A stretch of DNA of 64,000 bases from Allokutzneria multivorans. GTDB taxonomy: Bacteria; Actinomycetota; Actinomycetes; Mycobacteriales; Pseudonocardiaceae. Positions within the stretch are counted from its first letter, which is position 1; every line of letters starts with the position of its first letter. The notes beneath the pieces were generated by a model. It was not told the DNA's origin. It made no database searches and worked only from the letters and a program-made list of their open reading frames with translations. The DNA is taken from the NCBI RefSeq assembly GCF_039537405.1, contig NZ_BAABAL010000026.1, positions 1 to 64,000 of the forward strand, written 5' to 3'. Positions 1 to 8,187 of this stretch are shown piece by piece. The position numbers were made by a program, and so were the translations under genes.

Positions 1-386
1 AGAACACACGCACACCATCCACAAGAATCTTAGCGATTCCCTGTCCGGGGCTCTCGTTCTGTTCTGCTGGAAGCTTATCCGGTTCGTTTTTCCGGTGTCA
101 AATCGGGGGTGAACCCGGTCTGTTTTCCGCTTCAGCAGATATTCTGTTGATGTGTTTCGTACTGTACCCGGTCCGTTTTCGGGGCTTTCAGTGGGGGTCC
201 CACTGTCGGTCCGTGTCCCGGCAGTTCCACTTCGCGGTGACCCGCTCGGTGTGGAACAAAAGTTAGCAGGGCGTTCACGGGGCGTTTTCACCCACCCCCC
301 TCCAACCGTGATCTCGCAGGTCAGCGGCCTGCTGGCGAGCGGAGCGGACCGAAGGGGTTGACCCTGACGCCACGTGAGGCGGCAGG
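1..386. other. Intergenic region without a supported gene
   Basis: No reading frame here has convincing coding character. The stretch is visibly less GC-rich than the rest of the window. It contains three spaced copies of CCGGTYYGTTTT at about 79, 115 and 168. The last part precedes the MerR-type gene and presumably carries its promoter, but I could not pick a clear -35/-10 pair. Confidence 0.5.
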
Positions 387-416
387 GTGACCGCGTCGAA
401 CCGGAAGGGAACCTGG

Positions 417-1187
417 GTGGACTACACGGTCGGACAAGTGGCCGCACTCGCGAATGTGACCGTGCGCACTCTTCACCACTACGACGAGATCGGACTGCTG
501 TCTCCGAGCGGGCGCACTCCCGCCGGGTACCGCACCTACGGGGCGGCGGACCTGGACCACCTGCACCGCGTGCTCGCTTATAGGGAGCTCGGTTTCCCTC
601 TCGAGGAGATCATGGCCATCGTCTCCGACCCGGACACCGACACCATGGGACACCTGCGCAGGCAACGCGACCTGCTGATGTCCAAGGTAGAGCGACTGCG
701 CGGCATGGTCGCGGCCGTGGACCGCGAGATCGAGTCGCGGCGCATGGGGATCACGCTGACACCTGAAGAGCGCTTCGAGGTGTTCGGCGACTGGGAGCCC
801 GTCCCCGGCTACGGCGAGGAGGCCGAGCGGCGGTGGGGACAGACGGAGCAGTGGCGCCAGGCGCAGGACCGCATGGGTTCCTTCGACAAGGAGGACTTCG
901 CGCGCATGCAGGCCGCGCAAGCGGAGTGGGTGAAGGAGCTGCTCGCGGCGGTGGACGAGGGGTCGGCCGCGGACAGCGAACGCGCGATGGACCTGGCGGA
1001 GCGGCACCGGCAGCTGGTCGGCCTGCTCTACGACTGCTCGCCCGCGCAGCACGTGGGGATCGCGCGGATGTACGTGAGCGAGCCGGAGCAGTTGAACTTT
1101 CTAGTGCGCCCTGACCAGCAGCGGCCCGGACTGGCGGAGTTCATCTGCGCCGCGGTCCGGGCAAACGCCAAACGAATGGGTGAGTGA
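417..1187 (+). CDS. MerR-family transcriptional activator, TipA-like
   Basis: This is a 256-residue regulator. The N-terminus is a MerR winged-helix domain (YTVGQVAALANVTVRTLHHY, then DEIGLLSPSGRT) followed by a dimerisation helix. From about residue 125 the protein matches the TipAS antibiotic-recognition domain in length and pattern, with helices around HVGIARMYVSEPEQLNFL near the end. TipA proteins sense small molecules, classically thiopeptides, and activate multidrug or stress genes. I chose the GTG at 417 because GGAAGGGA sits six bases upstream; an in-frame GTG at 387 would add ten residues. A dyad lies just downstream, before the next gene, so that gene may be a target. The ligand cannot be told from sequence. 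Confidence 0.85.
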   Translation: MDYTVGQVAALANVTVRTLHHYDEIGLLSPSGRTPAGYRTYGAADLDHLHRVLAYRELGFPLEEIMAIVSDPDTDTMGHLRRQRDLLMSKVERLRGMVAAVDREIESRRMGITLTPEERFEVFGDWEPVPGYGEEAERRWGQTEQWRQAQDRMGSFDKEDFARMQAAQAEWVKELLAAVDEGSAADSERAMDLAERHRQLVGLLYDCSPAQHVGIARMYVSEPEQLNFLVRPDQQRPGLAEFICAAVRANAKRMGE

Positions 1188-1212
1188 CTAGGCCGTTCAG
1201 CCCTACAAGGAT

Positions 1213-1228
1213 CTACGGACTTTCGTAG
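1213..1228. promoter_or_regulatory. Dyad between the MerR gene and the next gene
   Basis: CTACG at 1213-1217 and CGTAG at 1224-1228 form a 5-bp inverted repeat with a 6-bp spacer, about 20 bp upstream of the next start. MerR proteins bind dyads inside their target promoters, so this could be an operator for the preceding TipA-like regulator. That link is inference, and a short dyad can also occur by chance. Confidence 0.3.
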
Positions 1229-1246
1229 TTCTCTGGGGAGGCCGTG

Positions 1247-2293
1247 ATGGCTGATCGTTCTGTCCGCGCTGTTCACTACGTCGGAAGCCTGCCGGGCGAG
1301 GACGCCGAGTCCGCGATGTCGGGGGCGCTGGCGAAATCCGGGTCCCGCCTGCGGACGCTCGCGGACGGCGAGACGGGTGAGCGCGACCGCTGGATCGTGA
1401 ACTTCGTCGACAGCCTCGACGGACACCCTGACCTGGACACGGTGGCCAGGGGCGCGTGGTCCAGCTACACCGACATTCCGAAGTACCGCATCCGCAAGGG
1501 GCGCGAGCTGACCGGCGGCGCGCTGAACCTCGGCTACGTCGACGAGTTCCGGCGCAGCTACCCGGTCTTCAAGAAGCTGCGGGAGAAGCAGGGGAACGAG
1601 GGGCTGCGCTACCAGGTCGGCGTGCCTGGTCCCCTGGACCTCGCGATGTTCGTTTTCGGGCCGATCGGTCCCTTTAAGCACGTCAAGCCGTTCCACGACG
1701 CGACAACGCGCGAGCTGCGCGAGATTCACGCCGAGGCCGGCGACGACGTGCTGTTCCAGATCGAGGTGCCGGTCGAGCTGGTGTTCATGACCAAGGCGCC
1801 GAAGCTGCTGCACGGGGTGCTCTCGCGCTGGCTGGCGAAGAAGGTGGCCGCAGTCGCGGCGGACGCGCCCGAGGGCACGAGCTTCGGCGTGCACCTGTGC
1901 CTCGGCGATCTGAACAACAAGGCGCTCGGCAAGTTGAAGAGCGCCGCGCCGCTGGTGACGCTGTCGAACGCGATCGTGGCCGCGTGGCCCGCGGGGCGGA
2001 AGTTGGAGTACGTGCACGCGCCGCTCGCGATGGCCGACCTGCCGCCCGCGACGGACGAGTCCTTCTACCGCGCGCTGAGCGGACTCGTGCTTCCCGCAGG
2101 GTGCCGGTTCATCGCGGGGCTCGCGCACGAGGGCCAGGACCTGGAGACGCAGCGGCGGTTGCTCGCGCTGGTCGAACGACTCGTGAAGAGCGACGTGGAC
2201 ATCGCGTGCGCGTGCGGTCTGGGTCGGCGGAATGCTGATCAGGCGGCGCGCGCGATGGACCGCTGCAACGAGCTGGCCGAGACGACTGGCTGA
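1247..2293 (+). CDS. Uncharacterised protein, possibly UROD/MetE-like fold
   Basis: I do not firmly recognise this 348-residue soluble protein. There is no signal peptide or membrane segment. The pattern of an early VGSLPG motif, a GETGERDRWI segment, a central VGVPGPLDLAMFVFGP and a late GLAHEGQDLETQ resembles the beta/alpha-barrel arrangement of cobalamin-independent methionine synthase and uroporphyrinogen decarboxylase relatives. The zinc-ligand set of true MetE is not obvious, so I do not propose that reaction. I chose the ATG at 1247, preceded by GGGGAGG, over the overlapping GTG at 1244. It follows the TipA-like regulator in the same orientation and may be its target. Confidence 0.6.
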   Translation: MADRSVRAVHYVGSLPGEDAESAMSGALAKSGSRLRTLADGETGERDRWIVNFVDSLDGHPDLDTVARGAWSSYTDIPKYRIRKGRELTGGALNLGYVDEFRRSYPVFKKLREKQGNEGLRYQVGVPGPLDLAMFVFGPIGPFKHVKPFHDATTRELREIHAEAGDDVLFQIEVPVELVFMTKAPKLLHGVLSRWLAKKVAAVAADAPEGTSFGVHLCLGDLNNKALGKLKSAAPLVTLSNAIVAAWPAGRKLEYVHAPLAMADLPPATDESFYRALSGLVLPAGCRFIAGLAHEGQDLETQRRLLALVERLVKSDVDIACACGLGRRNADQAARAMDRCNELAETTG

Positions 2294-2338
2294 TCAGCCG
2301 ACTTGCACGACGGGAGCGCGTGAAGTACCCCCTGTGGG

Positions 2339-3154
2339 ATGACTACGCGCCCCGTCGTGCTCGGCACCCTGGTGCTCGCGGGGGTGCTCGTGGCGTGTGC
2401 GGACACTCCGCCGCCACCAGCACCGCCTGCCCCCGTGACAAGCACTGCCGCAGCGACCACGACGACAACCCCGGCGAACACGGGTCCCCTGGTGTCCGTT
2501 CAGGACGTGGACCCGAGCATCGTCGTCGAGGCGCGCTACTTCACCGACCACAACTTCGTCGGCGAGCGCATCGACGGCTACGAGGCGAACAAGTGCCTGG
2601 TGACACCGCAGGCCGCTGAGGGCCTCCGGCGCGTGCAGGAGGAACTGCGACCGAAGTCGCTGAGCCTGAAGGTGTACGACTGCTACCGCCCGCAGCGCGC
2701 GGTGAACCACTTCGTGCGCTGGGCGAAGACCTCGGACACGCGGATGAAGGCGGAGTTCTACCCGACGCTCGGCAAGGACCGCCTGTTCCCCGACGGCTAC
2801 ATCGCCGAGCGCTCCGGGCACAGCCGTGGGAGCACGGTGGACCTCACGCTCATCGACGTGCCCGCGCGACCGCAGGCGCAGTACCGCGCCGGTGAGGGGC
2901 TCGCGAACTGCACGGCGCCACAGGAGCGGCGGTTCGCCGACAACAGCGTCGACATGGGTACCGGCTTCGACTGCTTCGACAAGCTGGCGCACACCGCGAA
3001 CCCGGCGATAGCGCAGCCCGCGAAGGGCAACCGGGCGCTGCTGAAGTCCTTGATGGACAAGCACGGTTTCACCAACTACGCGCAGGAGTGGTGGCACTTC
3101 ACCCTGCGAGGTGAACCACATCCTGGGACCTATTTCGACCTGCCGGTGCGTTGA
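2339..3154 (+). CDS. VanX/DdpX-like D-Ala-D-Ala dipeptidase, lipoprotein
   Basis: This 271-residue protein has a lipoprotein signal ending in the lipobox LVAC with Cys20, then a Pro/Thr-rich linker. The rest matches the peptidase M15D (VanX) family. The zinc motif SGHSRGSTVDL gives His161 and Asp168, and EWWHFTL gives the catalytic Glu250 and the third ligand His253. The spacing equals that of VanX (His116, Asp123, Glu181, His184). VanX-type enzymes hydrolyse D-Ala-D-Ala dipeptides. A lipid-anchored version outside the membrane would act on cell-wall fragments rather than cytoplasmic precursor, so I infer peptidoglycan recycling rather than vancomycin resistance. No vanH or vanA neighbour is present. 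Confidence 0.88.
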   Translation: MTTRPVVLGTLVLAGVLVACADTPPPPAPPAPVTSTAAATTTTTPANTGPLVSVQDVDPSIVVEARYFTDHNFVGERIDGYEANKCLVTPQAAEGLRRVQEELRPKSLSLKVYDCYRPQRAVNHFVRWAKTSDTRMKAEFYPTLGKDRLFPDGYIAERSGHSRGSTVDLTLIDVPARPQAQYRAGEGLANCTAPQERRFADNSVDMGTGFDCFDKLAHTANPAIAQPAKGNRALLKSLMDKHGFTNYAQEWWHFTLRGEPHPGTYFDLPVR

Positions 3155-3203
3155 TCCCGGAAGTCGATACGTTGTCAAGACCAGAACATGATGGGGAGAG
3201 TGC

Positions 3204-4634
3204 ATGGCTGCCGATATCGGCGTGACCGGACTCGCGGTGATGGGCCGCAACCTGGCGCGCAACTTCGCCCGCAACGGCTTCTCGGTCGCGGTGCACAACC
3301 GCTCGCGGGCCAAGACCGACGCGCTGGTGTCCGAGTTCGGGCACGAGGGCGAGTTCGTGGGCAGCGCGACCGCCGAGGAGTTCGTCGCCTCGCTGTCCAC
3401 CCCGCGCAAGATCGTGATCATGGTGAAGGCCGGTGGGCCGACCGACGCGGTGATCGACGAGCTGACGCCGCTGCTGGAGCCGGGCGACATCCTGGTGGAC
3501 GGCGGCAACGCGCACTTCGCCGACACGCGCCGGCGCGAGGCCGCGTTGAAGGAGAAGGGCATCCACTTCGCCGGGGTCGGCATCTCCGGTGGTGAGGAGG
3601 GCGCGCTGCTCGGGCCGAGCATCATGCCCGGTGGCTCGAAGGAGTCCTACGCGGCGCTCGGGCCGCTGCTGGAGAAGGTGGCCGCGAAGGTCGACGGGAC
3701 GCCGTGCTGCGTGCACGTGGGCCCGGACGGCGCGGGTCACTTCGTGAAGATGGTGCACAACGGCATCGAGTACGCCGACATGCAGCTGATCGCGGAGTCC
3801 TACGACCTGCTGCGCCAGGGCCTCGGGCTGGGCGCGAAGGAGCTGGCCGAGGTCTTCCGCGGCTGGAACACCGGTGAGCTGGACTCGTACCTGATCGAGA
3901 TCACCGCCGAGGTGCTCGACCAGGTCGACGCGGCCACCGGCAAGGCGTTCGTGGACATCGTGCTCGACCAGGCGGAGCAGAAGGGCACCGGGCGCTGGAC
4001 GGTGCAGACCGCGCTGGAGCTGGGCGTGCCGATCAGCGGGATCGCCGAGGCGGTGTTCGCGCGGTCGCTGTCCGGGCACGCGGACCAGCGCGCGGCGGCG
4101 GTGAACCTGCCCGGCCCCTCCGGTGGGACCGTCACAGGAGCGCGCGCGGAGACGCTGGTGGAGGACGTGCGGCTGGCGCTGTACGCCTCGAAGATGGTGG
4201 CTTACGCGCAGGGCTTCGACCAGATCATCGCGGCCAGCAAGGAGTACGGCTGGGACGTCGACCTCGGCTCGACGGCGACGATCTGGCGCGGCGGCTGCAT
4301 CATCCGGGCGCGGTTCCTGGACCGCATCCGCGAGGCCTACGACGAGTCCGGTGACCTGCCGTCGCTGCTGGTGGCGCCGTTCTTCGCGAAGGCGCTGGAG
4401 CAGGCTCAGCAGGCGTGGCGCCGTGTGGTGACCACGGCGGTGGAGCTGGGCGTTCCAACCCCGGGCTTCGCCTCGTCGCTGGCCTACTACGACGGTCTGC
4501 GGCGCGAGCGGCTGCCCGCGGCGTTGATCCAGGGGCAGCGCGACTTCTTCGGCGCGCACACCTACCGGCGCGTGGACCGCGAGGGCAGCTTCCACGTCGA
4601 CTGGTCCGGCAAGCGCGAGGAGAATCCGGCCTGA
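3204..4634 (+). CDS. gnd: 6-phosphogluconate dehydrogenase, decarboxylating
   Basis: This 476-residue cytoplasmic enzyme oxidatively decarboxylates 6-phosphogluconate to ribulose 5-phosphate and yields reduced pyridine nucleotide in the pentose phosphate pathway. The N-terminal dinucleotide fold is clear (VTGLAVMGRNLARNFARNGF, then HNRSRAKTD). VKAGGPTD, the substrate-binding HNGIEYADMQLIAE and the family signature ending in QKGTGRWT are intact, as is the C-terminal tail with YRRVDREGSFHVDW. Its length fits the long 470-residue class. A GGGGAGAG ribosome site precedes the ATG. A good intrinsic terminator follows at 4651-4687, so it is probably transcribed alone or as the last gene. Confidence 0.97.
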   Translation: MAADIGVTGLAVMGRNLARNFARNGFSVAVHNRSRAKTDALVSEFGHEGEFVGSATAEEFVASLSTPRKIVIMVKAGGPTDAVIDELTPLLEPGDILVDGGNAHFADTRRREAALKEKGIHFAGVGISGGEEGALLGPSIMPGGSKESYAALGPLLEKVAAKVDGTPCCVHVGPDGAGHFVKMVHNGIEYADMQLIAESYDLLRQGLGLGAKELAEVFRGWNTGELDSYLIEITAEVLDQVDAATGKAFVDIVLDQAEQKGTGRWTVQTALELGVPISGIAEAVFARSLSGHADQRAAAVNLPGPSGGTVTGARAETLVEDVRLALYASKMVAYAQGFDQIIAASKEYGWDVDLGSTATIWRGGCIIRARFLDRIREAYDESGDLPSLLVAPFFAKALEQAQQAWRRVVTTAVELGVPTPGFASSLAYYDGLRRERLPAALIQGQRDFFGAHTYRRVDREGSFHVDWSGKREENPA

Positions 4635-4650
4635 TCCGAAACGCACTGGA

Positions 4651-4687
4651 AGCTGGGCTGTTCTCAGAGCAGCCCAGCTTTCGTTTT
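4651..4687 (+). terminator. Rho-independent terminator after gnd
   Basis: AGCTGGGCTG at 4651-4660 and CAGCCCAGCT at 4670-4679 form a perfect 10-bp stem with a 9-nt loop, followed by the T-rich run TTTCGTTTT. This is one of the few T-tailed terminators in the window. Confidence 0.92.
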
Positions 4688-4701
4688 GAGAGGGTGCGGT
4701 G

Positions 4702-5169
4702 GTGAGGGGACTCGTGTCGATCTTGGCAGCCGCAACCGTCGTCTGCGCTGGTTGCGGCGGTGGTGAACCCGCTGCGAAGGACCTGTGCGGGGTGATCGGG
4801 AAGGCCGACTTCCCGTGGCCGGGCGAGCCCACCGCCAAGCGCGAGCAGGACTCGCTGGGGCTGACCTGCTCGTGGTCGGCGGCGGGCTACAGCGTCGCGT
4901 TGAAGCGGATGCCGGGCGTTCCGCTGGAGTCGATGCGGAAGTCCTGGAACCTCAAGGAGCCCGCGAAGTCGCTGGGCGGGCGTGAGGTCTTCGTGCACAA
5001 GTCCGGTTATGACCTGCGGTCGGCGGACGAGCGCGCGATCGAGTGCCGTGCGGCGATGAAGGACGGTTCCGGTGTCGTGACGCTCCAGGTGCGCAACGAC
5101 GACACCGCTGATCTGTGCGCGGACGTCACGAAGCTGGCGGAGAAGGTCGCGCGGCACGTTCCAGGATGA
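4702..5169 (+). CDS. Small lipoprotein, DUF3558-like
   Basis: A 155-residue exported protein with a signal peptide and lipobox VCAGC, then a DLCGVIGKADF start and a later TCSW motif. That arrangement (an early Cys and a Cys-x-Trp about 35 residues on) is typical of actinobacterial DUF3558 lipoproteins, whose function is unknown. GAGAGGG lies seven bases upstream of GTG 4702; GTG 4699 is the alternative start. Its 3' end overlaps the convergent alpha-glucosidase gene by 44 bp. Confidence 0.72.
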   Translation: MRGLVSILAAATVVCAGCGGGEPAAKDLCGVIGKADFPWPGEPTAKREQDSLGLTCSWSAAGYSVALKRMPGVPLESMRKSWNLKEPAKSLGGREVFVHKSGYDLRSADERAIECRAAMKDGSGVVTLQVRNDDTADLCADVTKLAEKVARHVPG

Positions 5170-6700
5170 CCGCCTCGTCGGGTGCGAGCGGGCCCGGCCC
5201 TGCTCTGTCCACTGTGGAGTATCGAAGCCGCCAGTCGCCGTCGAGCTCGGCGGCTGTGCTGCCGAAGTTGGCCGCTACCACGGTGTTTCCGCACTGGTAG
5301 GCGACCAGGCCGGGAGCGGTGTCCAGCCAGATCGGTTCCGTGCTGCGGAGATCCGGTAGCTCGCGGCGCACGTGCAGCAGGCGCCGGTGGGCGTTCAGGA
5401 TCGAGTGCGGGTCTTGCTGCTGCACTTCGACGGTGTCGGCCGGCGTGCGGTCGCCGAAGGGCAGCCACGCCGAGGAAGCGCTGGTGAAGCCCAGGTTCTC
5501 CTCGGCGCGCCAGGGCATCGGCGTGCGCGAGGCGTCGCGGTTGTGCTCGTGGTTGCCGCCACGCTTGGCGAGCGGATCTTGGGCCAGCTCAGCGGGCACG
5601 ACGCCGTTGACCAGGCCGAGTTCGTCGCCCTGGTAGAGGAACGGTGTGCCGGGCAGGCCCATGGTCAGCGTCGTCAGTGCGAGCGAACGGGCGGCGCCGT
5701 AGCGCGTGGCCGCGCGGCTCCAGTCGTGGCTGCTCTGCGCCCAGGACAGGGCGGGGCTGGCCGAGGACGCCGCGCGCAGCAGGTCGGCTTCGGTCCCGCC
5801 AACGTCCACTGTGGACTGGATGAGGCCGAAGTAGAAGTAGGAGTGCAGCCCGTCGCGGCCCAGGTAGCCCGCGAGCGCGCCGGGGTCGGTCATGTGCGTC
5901 TCCCCCACCAGGAAAGCGCCGTGGTCGTCGGCGATCATGCGCCAGCGACGGTGGATGTCGTGCAGCGCGGGCTGGCCGATGTCGTGCTGGTGGTCGTAGT
6001 GGTACCAGTCCGCCACCGCTCCGCCGATGAGCCGCACGCGGTCGTCGGGCAGGCGCGGGTTGTCGGGCAGTTCCGGGTGCTTGGCCAGGTAGTGCGCGGT
6101 GTCCACGCGGAAGCCGTCCATGCCCCGGTCGAGCCAGAACCGCATGATCGACTCGACCTCGTCGGCGACCTTCGGGTTTCCCCAGTCGAGGTCGGGCTGC
6201 TCGGGGGTGAACAGGTGCGCGTACCACTCGTCGGTGTGCGCGTCGTAGGTCCACGCCGGGCCGCCGAAGGTCGCGACCCAGTTGTTCGGCGGCTGCCCCG
6301 GACCGCGACCCGGCCGCCACAGGTAGTGGTCGCGGTACGGGTTGTCCTTGGCGGACTTGGACATCAGGAACCACGGGTGCTCGTTGGAGGTGTGGTTCAC
6401 CACGAGATCGCTGATCACCCGCATGCCGCGCGCGTGGGCCTGCTCGATGAGCCGGTCCAGGTCGTCGAGCGTGCCGAAGCGCGGGTCGACGTCGCGGTAG
6501 TCGGAGATGTCGTAGCCGTGGTCGTGCATGGGCGAGCGGTAGAACGGCGTGATCCACAGCAGGTCGACGCCGAGCCACTCCAGGTAGTCGAGCTTGCTGA
6601 TCACGCCGGGCAGATCGCCCCACCCGTCGCCGTCGCTGTCGCAGAACGACGGCAGGTACACCTCGTAGCCGACCGCGCCTGCCCACCAGTCCTGTCGCAT
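5126..6700 (-). CDS. Alpha-glucosidase, glycoside hydrolase family 13
   Basis: This is a 524-residue enzyme without a signal peptide, so it acts in the cytoplasm. The GH13 conserved regions are all present: DLVVNHTSNEH (98-108), GFRVDTAHYL with nucleophile Asp200, LVGETHM with acid/base Glu267, and SSHDWSR with His325-Asp326. YDISDYRDVDP and the QPDLDWGNP motif match the oligo-1,6-glucosidase / alpha-glucosidase subgroup that releases glucose from short alpha-glucans, maltose, isomaltose or sucrose-like sugars. The exact substrate is not readable. The start ATG overlaps the stop of the upstream SemiSWEET gene as TGATG, so the two are translationally coupled. Together with the divergent ROK repressor this looks like a sugar uptake and hydrolysis unit. 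Confidence 0.9.
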   Translation of the reverse strand: MRQDWWAGAVGYEVYLPSFCDSDGDGWGDLPGVISKLDYLEWLGVDLLWITPFYRSPMHDHGYDISDYRDVDPRFGTLDDLDRLIEQAHARGMRVISDLVVNHTSNEHPWFLMSKSAKDNPYRDHYLWRPGRGPGQPPNNWVATFGGPAWTYDAHTDEWYAHLFTPEQPDLDWGNPKVADEVESIMRFWLDRGMDGFRVDTAHYLAKHPELPDNPRLPDDRVRLIGGAVADWYHYDHQHDIGQPALHDIHRRWRMIADDHGAFLVGETHMTDPGALAGYLGRDGLHSYFYFGLIQSTVDVGGTEADLLRAASSASPALSWAQSSHDWSRAATRYGAARSLALTTLTMGLPGTPFLYQGDELGLVNGVVPAELAQDPLAKRGGNHEHNRDASRTPMPWRAEENLGFTSASSAWLPFGDRTPADTVEVQQQDPHSILNAHRRLLHVRRELPDLRSTEPIWLDTAPGLVAYQCGNTVVAANFGSTAAELDGDWRLRYSTVDRAGPGPLAPDEAVILERAARPSPPAS

Positions 6701-6957
6701 CACACCTCCACCTCGCGGGTTCTCACCTTCAACACCACCAGGACCGAGACCAGGCCCAGGGTGATCACGTTCGTCACGGCGACCGGGACGTCGCCGGTGG
6801 CGATCCCGTAGACCGCCCACATGCCCACGCCGCCGCCGAAGAGCAGCAACCACCCCCAGGAGAGGTCGCCAGCGCTGCGGGTACGGGCCGTGCGGAGCAC
6901 CTGCGGCAGGAAGCTGAGCATCGTCAGCGCTCCCGCGACCAAGCCGAAGACCGTCAC
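6700..6957 (-). CDS. SemiSWEET (PQ-loop) sugar transporter
   Basis: An 85-residue, three-helix membrane protein. The first helix carries the PQ-loop signature LSFLPQVLRT, followed by ARTRSAGDLSW. The second (LLLFGGGVGMWAVYGIA) and third (VTNVITLGLVSVLVVLKVR) helices match bacterial SemiSWEETs, which work as dimers and carry sugars by facilitated diffusion. It starts at a GTG preceded by AGGGAG. Its stop codon overlaps the start of the alpha-glucosidase, so imported oligosaccharide could be hydrolysed at once and diffusion kept downhill. It reads divergently from a ROK regulator 48 bp away. Confidence 0.85.
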   Translation of the reverse strand: MTVFGLVAGALTMLSFLPQVLRTARTRSAGDLSWGWLLLFGGGVGMWAVYGIATGDVPVAVTNVITLGLVSVLVVLKVRTREVEV

Positions 6958-6967
6958 ACCACTCCCT

Positions 6968-6992
6968 AGTTTGTGCAGTGGCTGTACAAACT
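6968..6992. promoter_or_regulatory. Operator candidate in the ROK/SemiSWEET divergent promoter
   Basis: AGTTTGT at 6968-6974 and ACAAACT at 6986-6992 form a perfect 7-bp inverted repeat with an 11-bp spacer. It lies in the 48-bp gap between the SemiSWEET start and the ROK repressor start. ROK/NagC/XylR repressors bind AT-rich dyads of this kind. I infer that the adjacent ROK protein binds here and controls both directions. Confidence 0.65.
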
Positions 6993-7005
6993 TAGACTAG
7001 AGGTC

Positions 7006-8187
7006 ATGAGCCCCCTCGCACAAGAACGCTCGCGCGATTCGCTGGGCGCGCTGGTGCTCCAGCTGCACATGCGGGGCGGGATCGCGAGCCGGGCGGAGCT
7101 GACCGAGGTGCTCGGGTGCGGGCGCAGCGCGATGGGCTACCTGCTTGGCGAGCTGACCTCGCGCGGCTTGATCTCCATCGACCCCACGGGCGGACCGGCT
7201 CCCTCGACGGACGGCGGGCGGCCCTCGCACGCGGTGCTCGTCGCCGATGGCGCGCCGACGGTGGTCGCCGCGCAGCTGTCCGCCGAGTCCGTTGCCGTTG
7301 CGCGGGTCGGGCTCGGCGGGAAGGTGCACGCCCGCGTGGAACGGTCGCTGCGCACTCGCGACACGACCGACGCGCTGGACATGCTGAGCGAGCTGATCAC
7401 GGAGTTCGCCGGGCCCGGCGTGCTCGGCGTCGGGCTCGCGGTGCCCTCACCCGTGCGTCGAACCGACGGGTTCGCGGCGGCTGCGCTGCACCTGGGCTGG
7501 CGCGGGGTGCCGCTGCGCGAGTTGTTGCTGGAGCGCCTGGGAATGCCGTTGGCGCTGGGCAACGACGCGAACCTGGCGGCGATGGCGGAGTACCGGCACG
7601 GCGCGGGCAAGGGCGCGGAGCAGCTGCTCTACCTGATGACCGGCCACGTCGGGCTCGGCGGCGCGGTGGTCAGCGAGGGGCGGCTCTTCCTCGGCGCGCG
7701 CGGCTACGCGATCGAGCCCGGGCACATCACCGTCGACCCGGCCGGAGCCTCGTGCCCGTGCGGCTCCACCGGCTGCCTCGAGGTCGAAGCCGATCATCGG
7801 GGACTGCTGCGCGCGGCCGGTCGCGGTGATCATCCGTTGCACGAAGTGCCTGCGGCGGTTGAGGAAGTCCTCGCCGCGGCCGTCGCCGGTGACGCGCGGT
7901 GCGGTGCGGCCGTCGAGCAGGCGACGCGGCATCTGGGCAGCGGCCTGGCGAGCCTGCTCAACCTGACCGACGCCGACCGCATCGTGCTCGGTGGCACGCT
8001 CGGCCGCCTCTACGACCTGCGCCCGCGCATCGTGGACGAGGGCGTGGCCAGCCGCTCGTTCCTCACCGAGGTGGGCGAAATCCCCGTGGTGCCAGGAGCT
8101 TTGCCGGACAGCGTGCTGCTCGGTGCGGCGGAGCTGGCCCTGCAACCGCTGCTGGAGGATCCCAAGCGCGTGCTAGATCGCGAATAG
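7006..8187 (+). CDS. ROK-family transcriptional repressor
   Basis: This 393-residue protein has an N-terminal winged helix (residues about 10-60, with the recognition helix near LGCGRSAMGYLLGEL). A ROK sugar-kinase fold follows. LGNDANLAAMAEY and HVGLGGAVVSEGRLFLGARG are ROK core motifs. GHITVDP followed by CPCGSTGCLE is the zinc motif that shapes sugar binding. I chose the ATG at 7006, with AGAGG just upstream. It is divergent from the SemiSWEET / alpha-glucosidase pair and most likely represses it until the sugar is present. Confidence 0.9.
   Translation: MSPLAQERSRDSLGALVLQLHMRGGIASRAELTEVLGCGRSAMGYLLGELTSRGLISIDPTGGPAPSTDGGRPSHAVLVADGAPTVVAAQLSAESVAVARVGLGGKVHARVERSLRTRDTTDALDMLSELITEFAGPGVLGVGLAVPSPVRRTDGFAAAALHLGWRGVPLRELLLERLGMPLALGNDANLAAMAEYRHGAGKGAEQLLYLMTGHVGLGGAVVSEGRLFLGARGYAIEPGHITVDPAGASCPCGSTGCLEVEADHRGLLRAAGRGDHPLHEVPAAVEEVLAAAVAGDARCGAAVEQATRHLGSGLASLLNLTDADRIVLGGTLGRLYDLRPRIVDEGVASRSFLTEVGEIPVVPGALPDSVLLGAAELALQPLLEDPKRVLDRE

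Noticed and set aside
152..361. Short plus-strand ORF before the MerR gene
   Set aside because: No ribosome site, low-complexity composition and no recognisable domain.
2339..3154. Part of a vancomycin-resistance operon
   Set aside because: The VanX-like enzyme is a lipoprotein, and there are no vanHA or vanRS neighbours.
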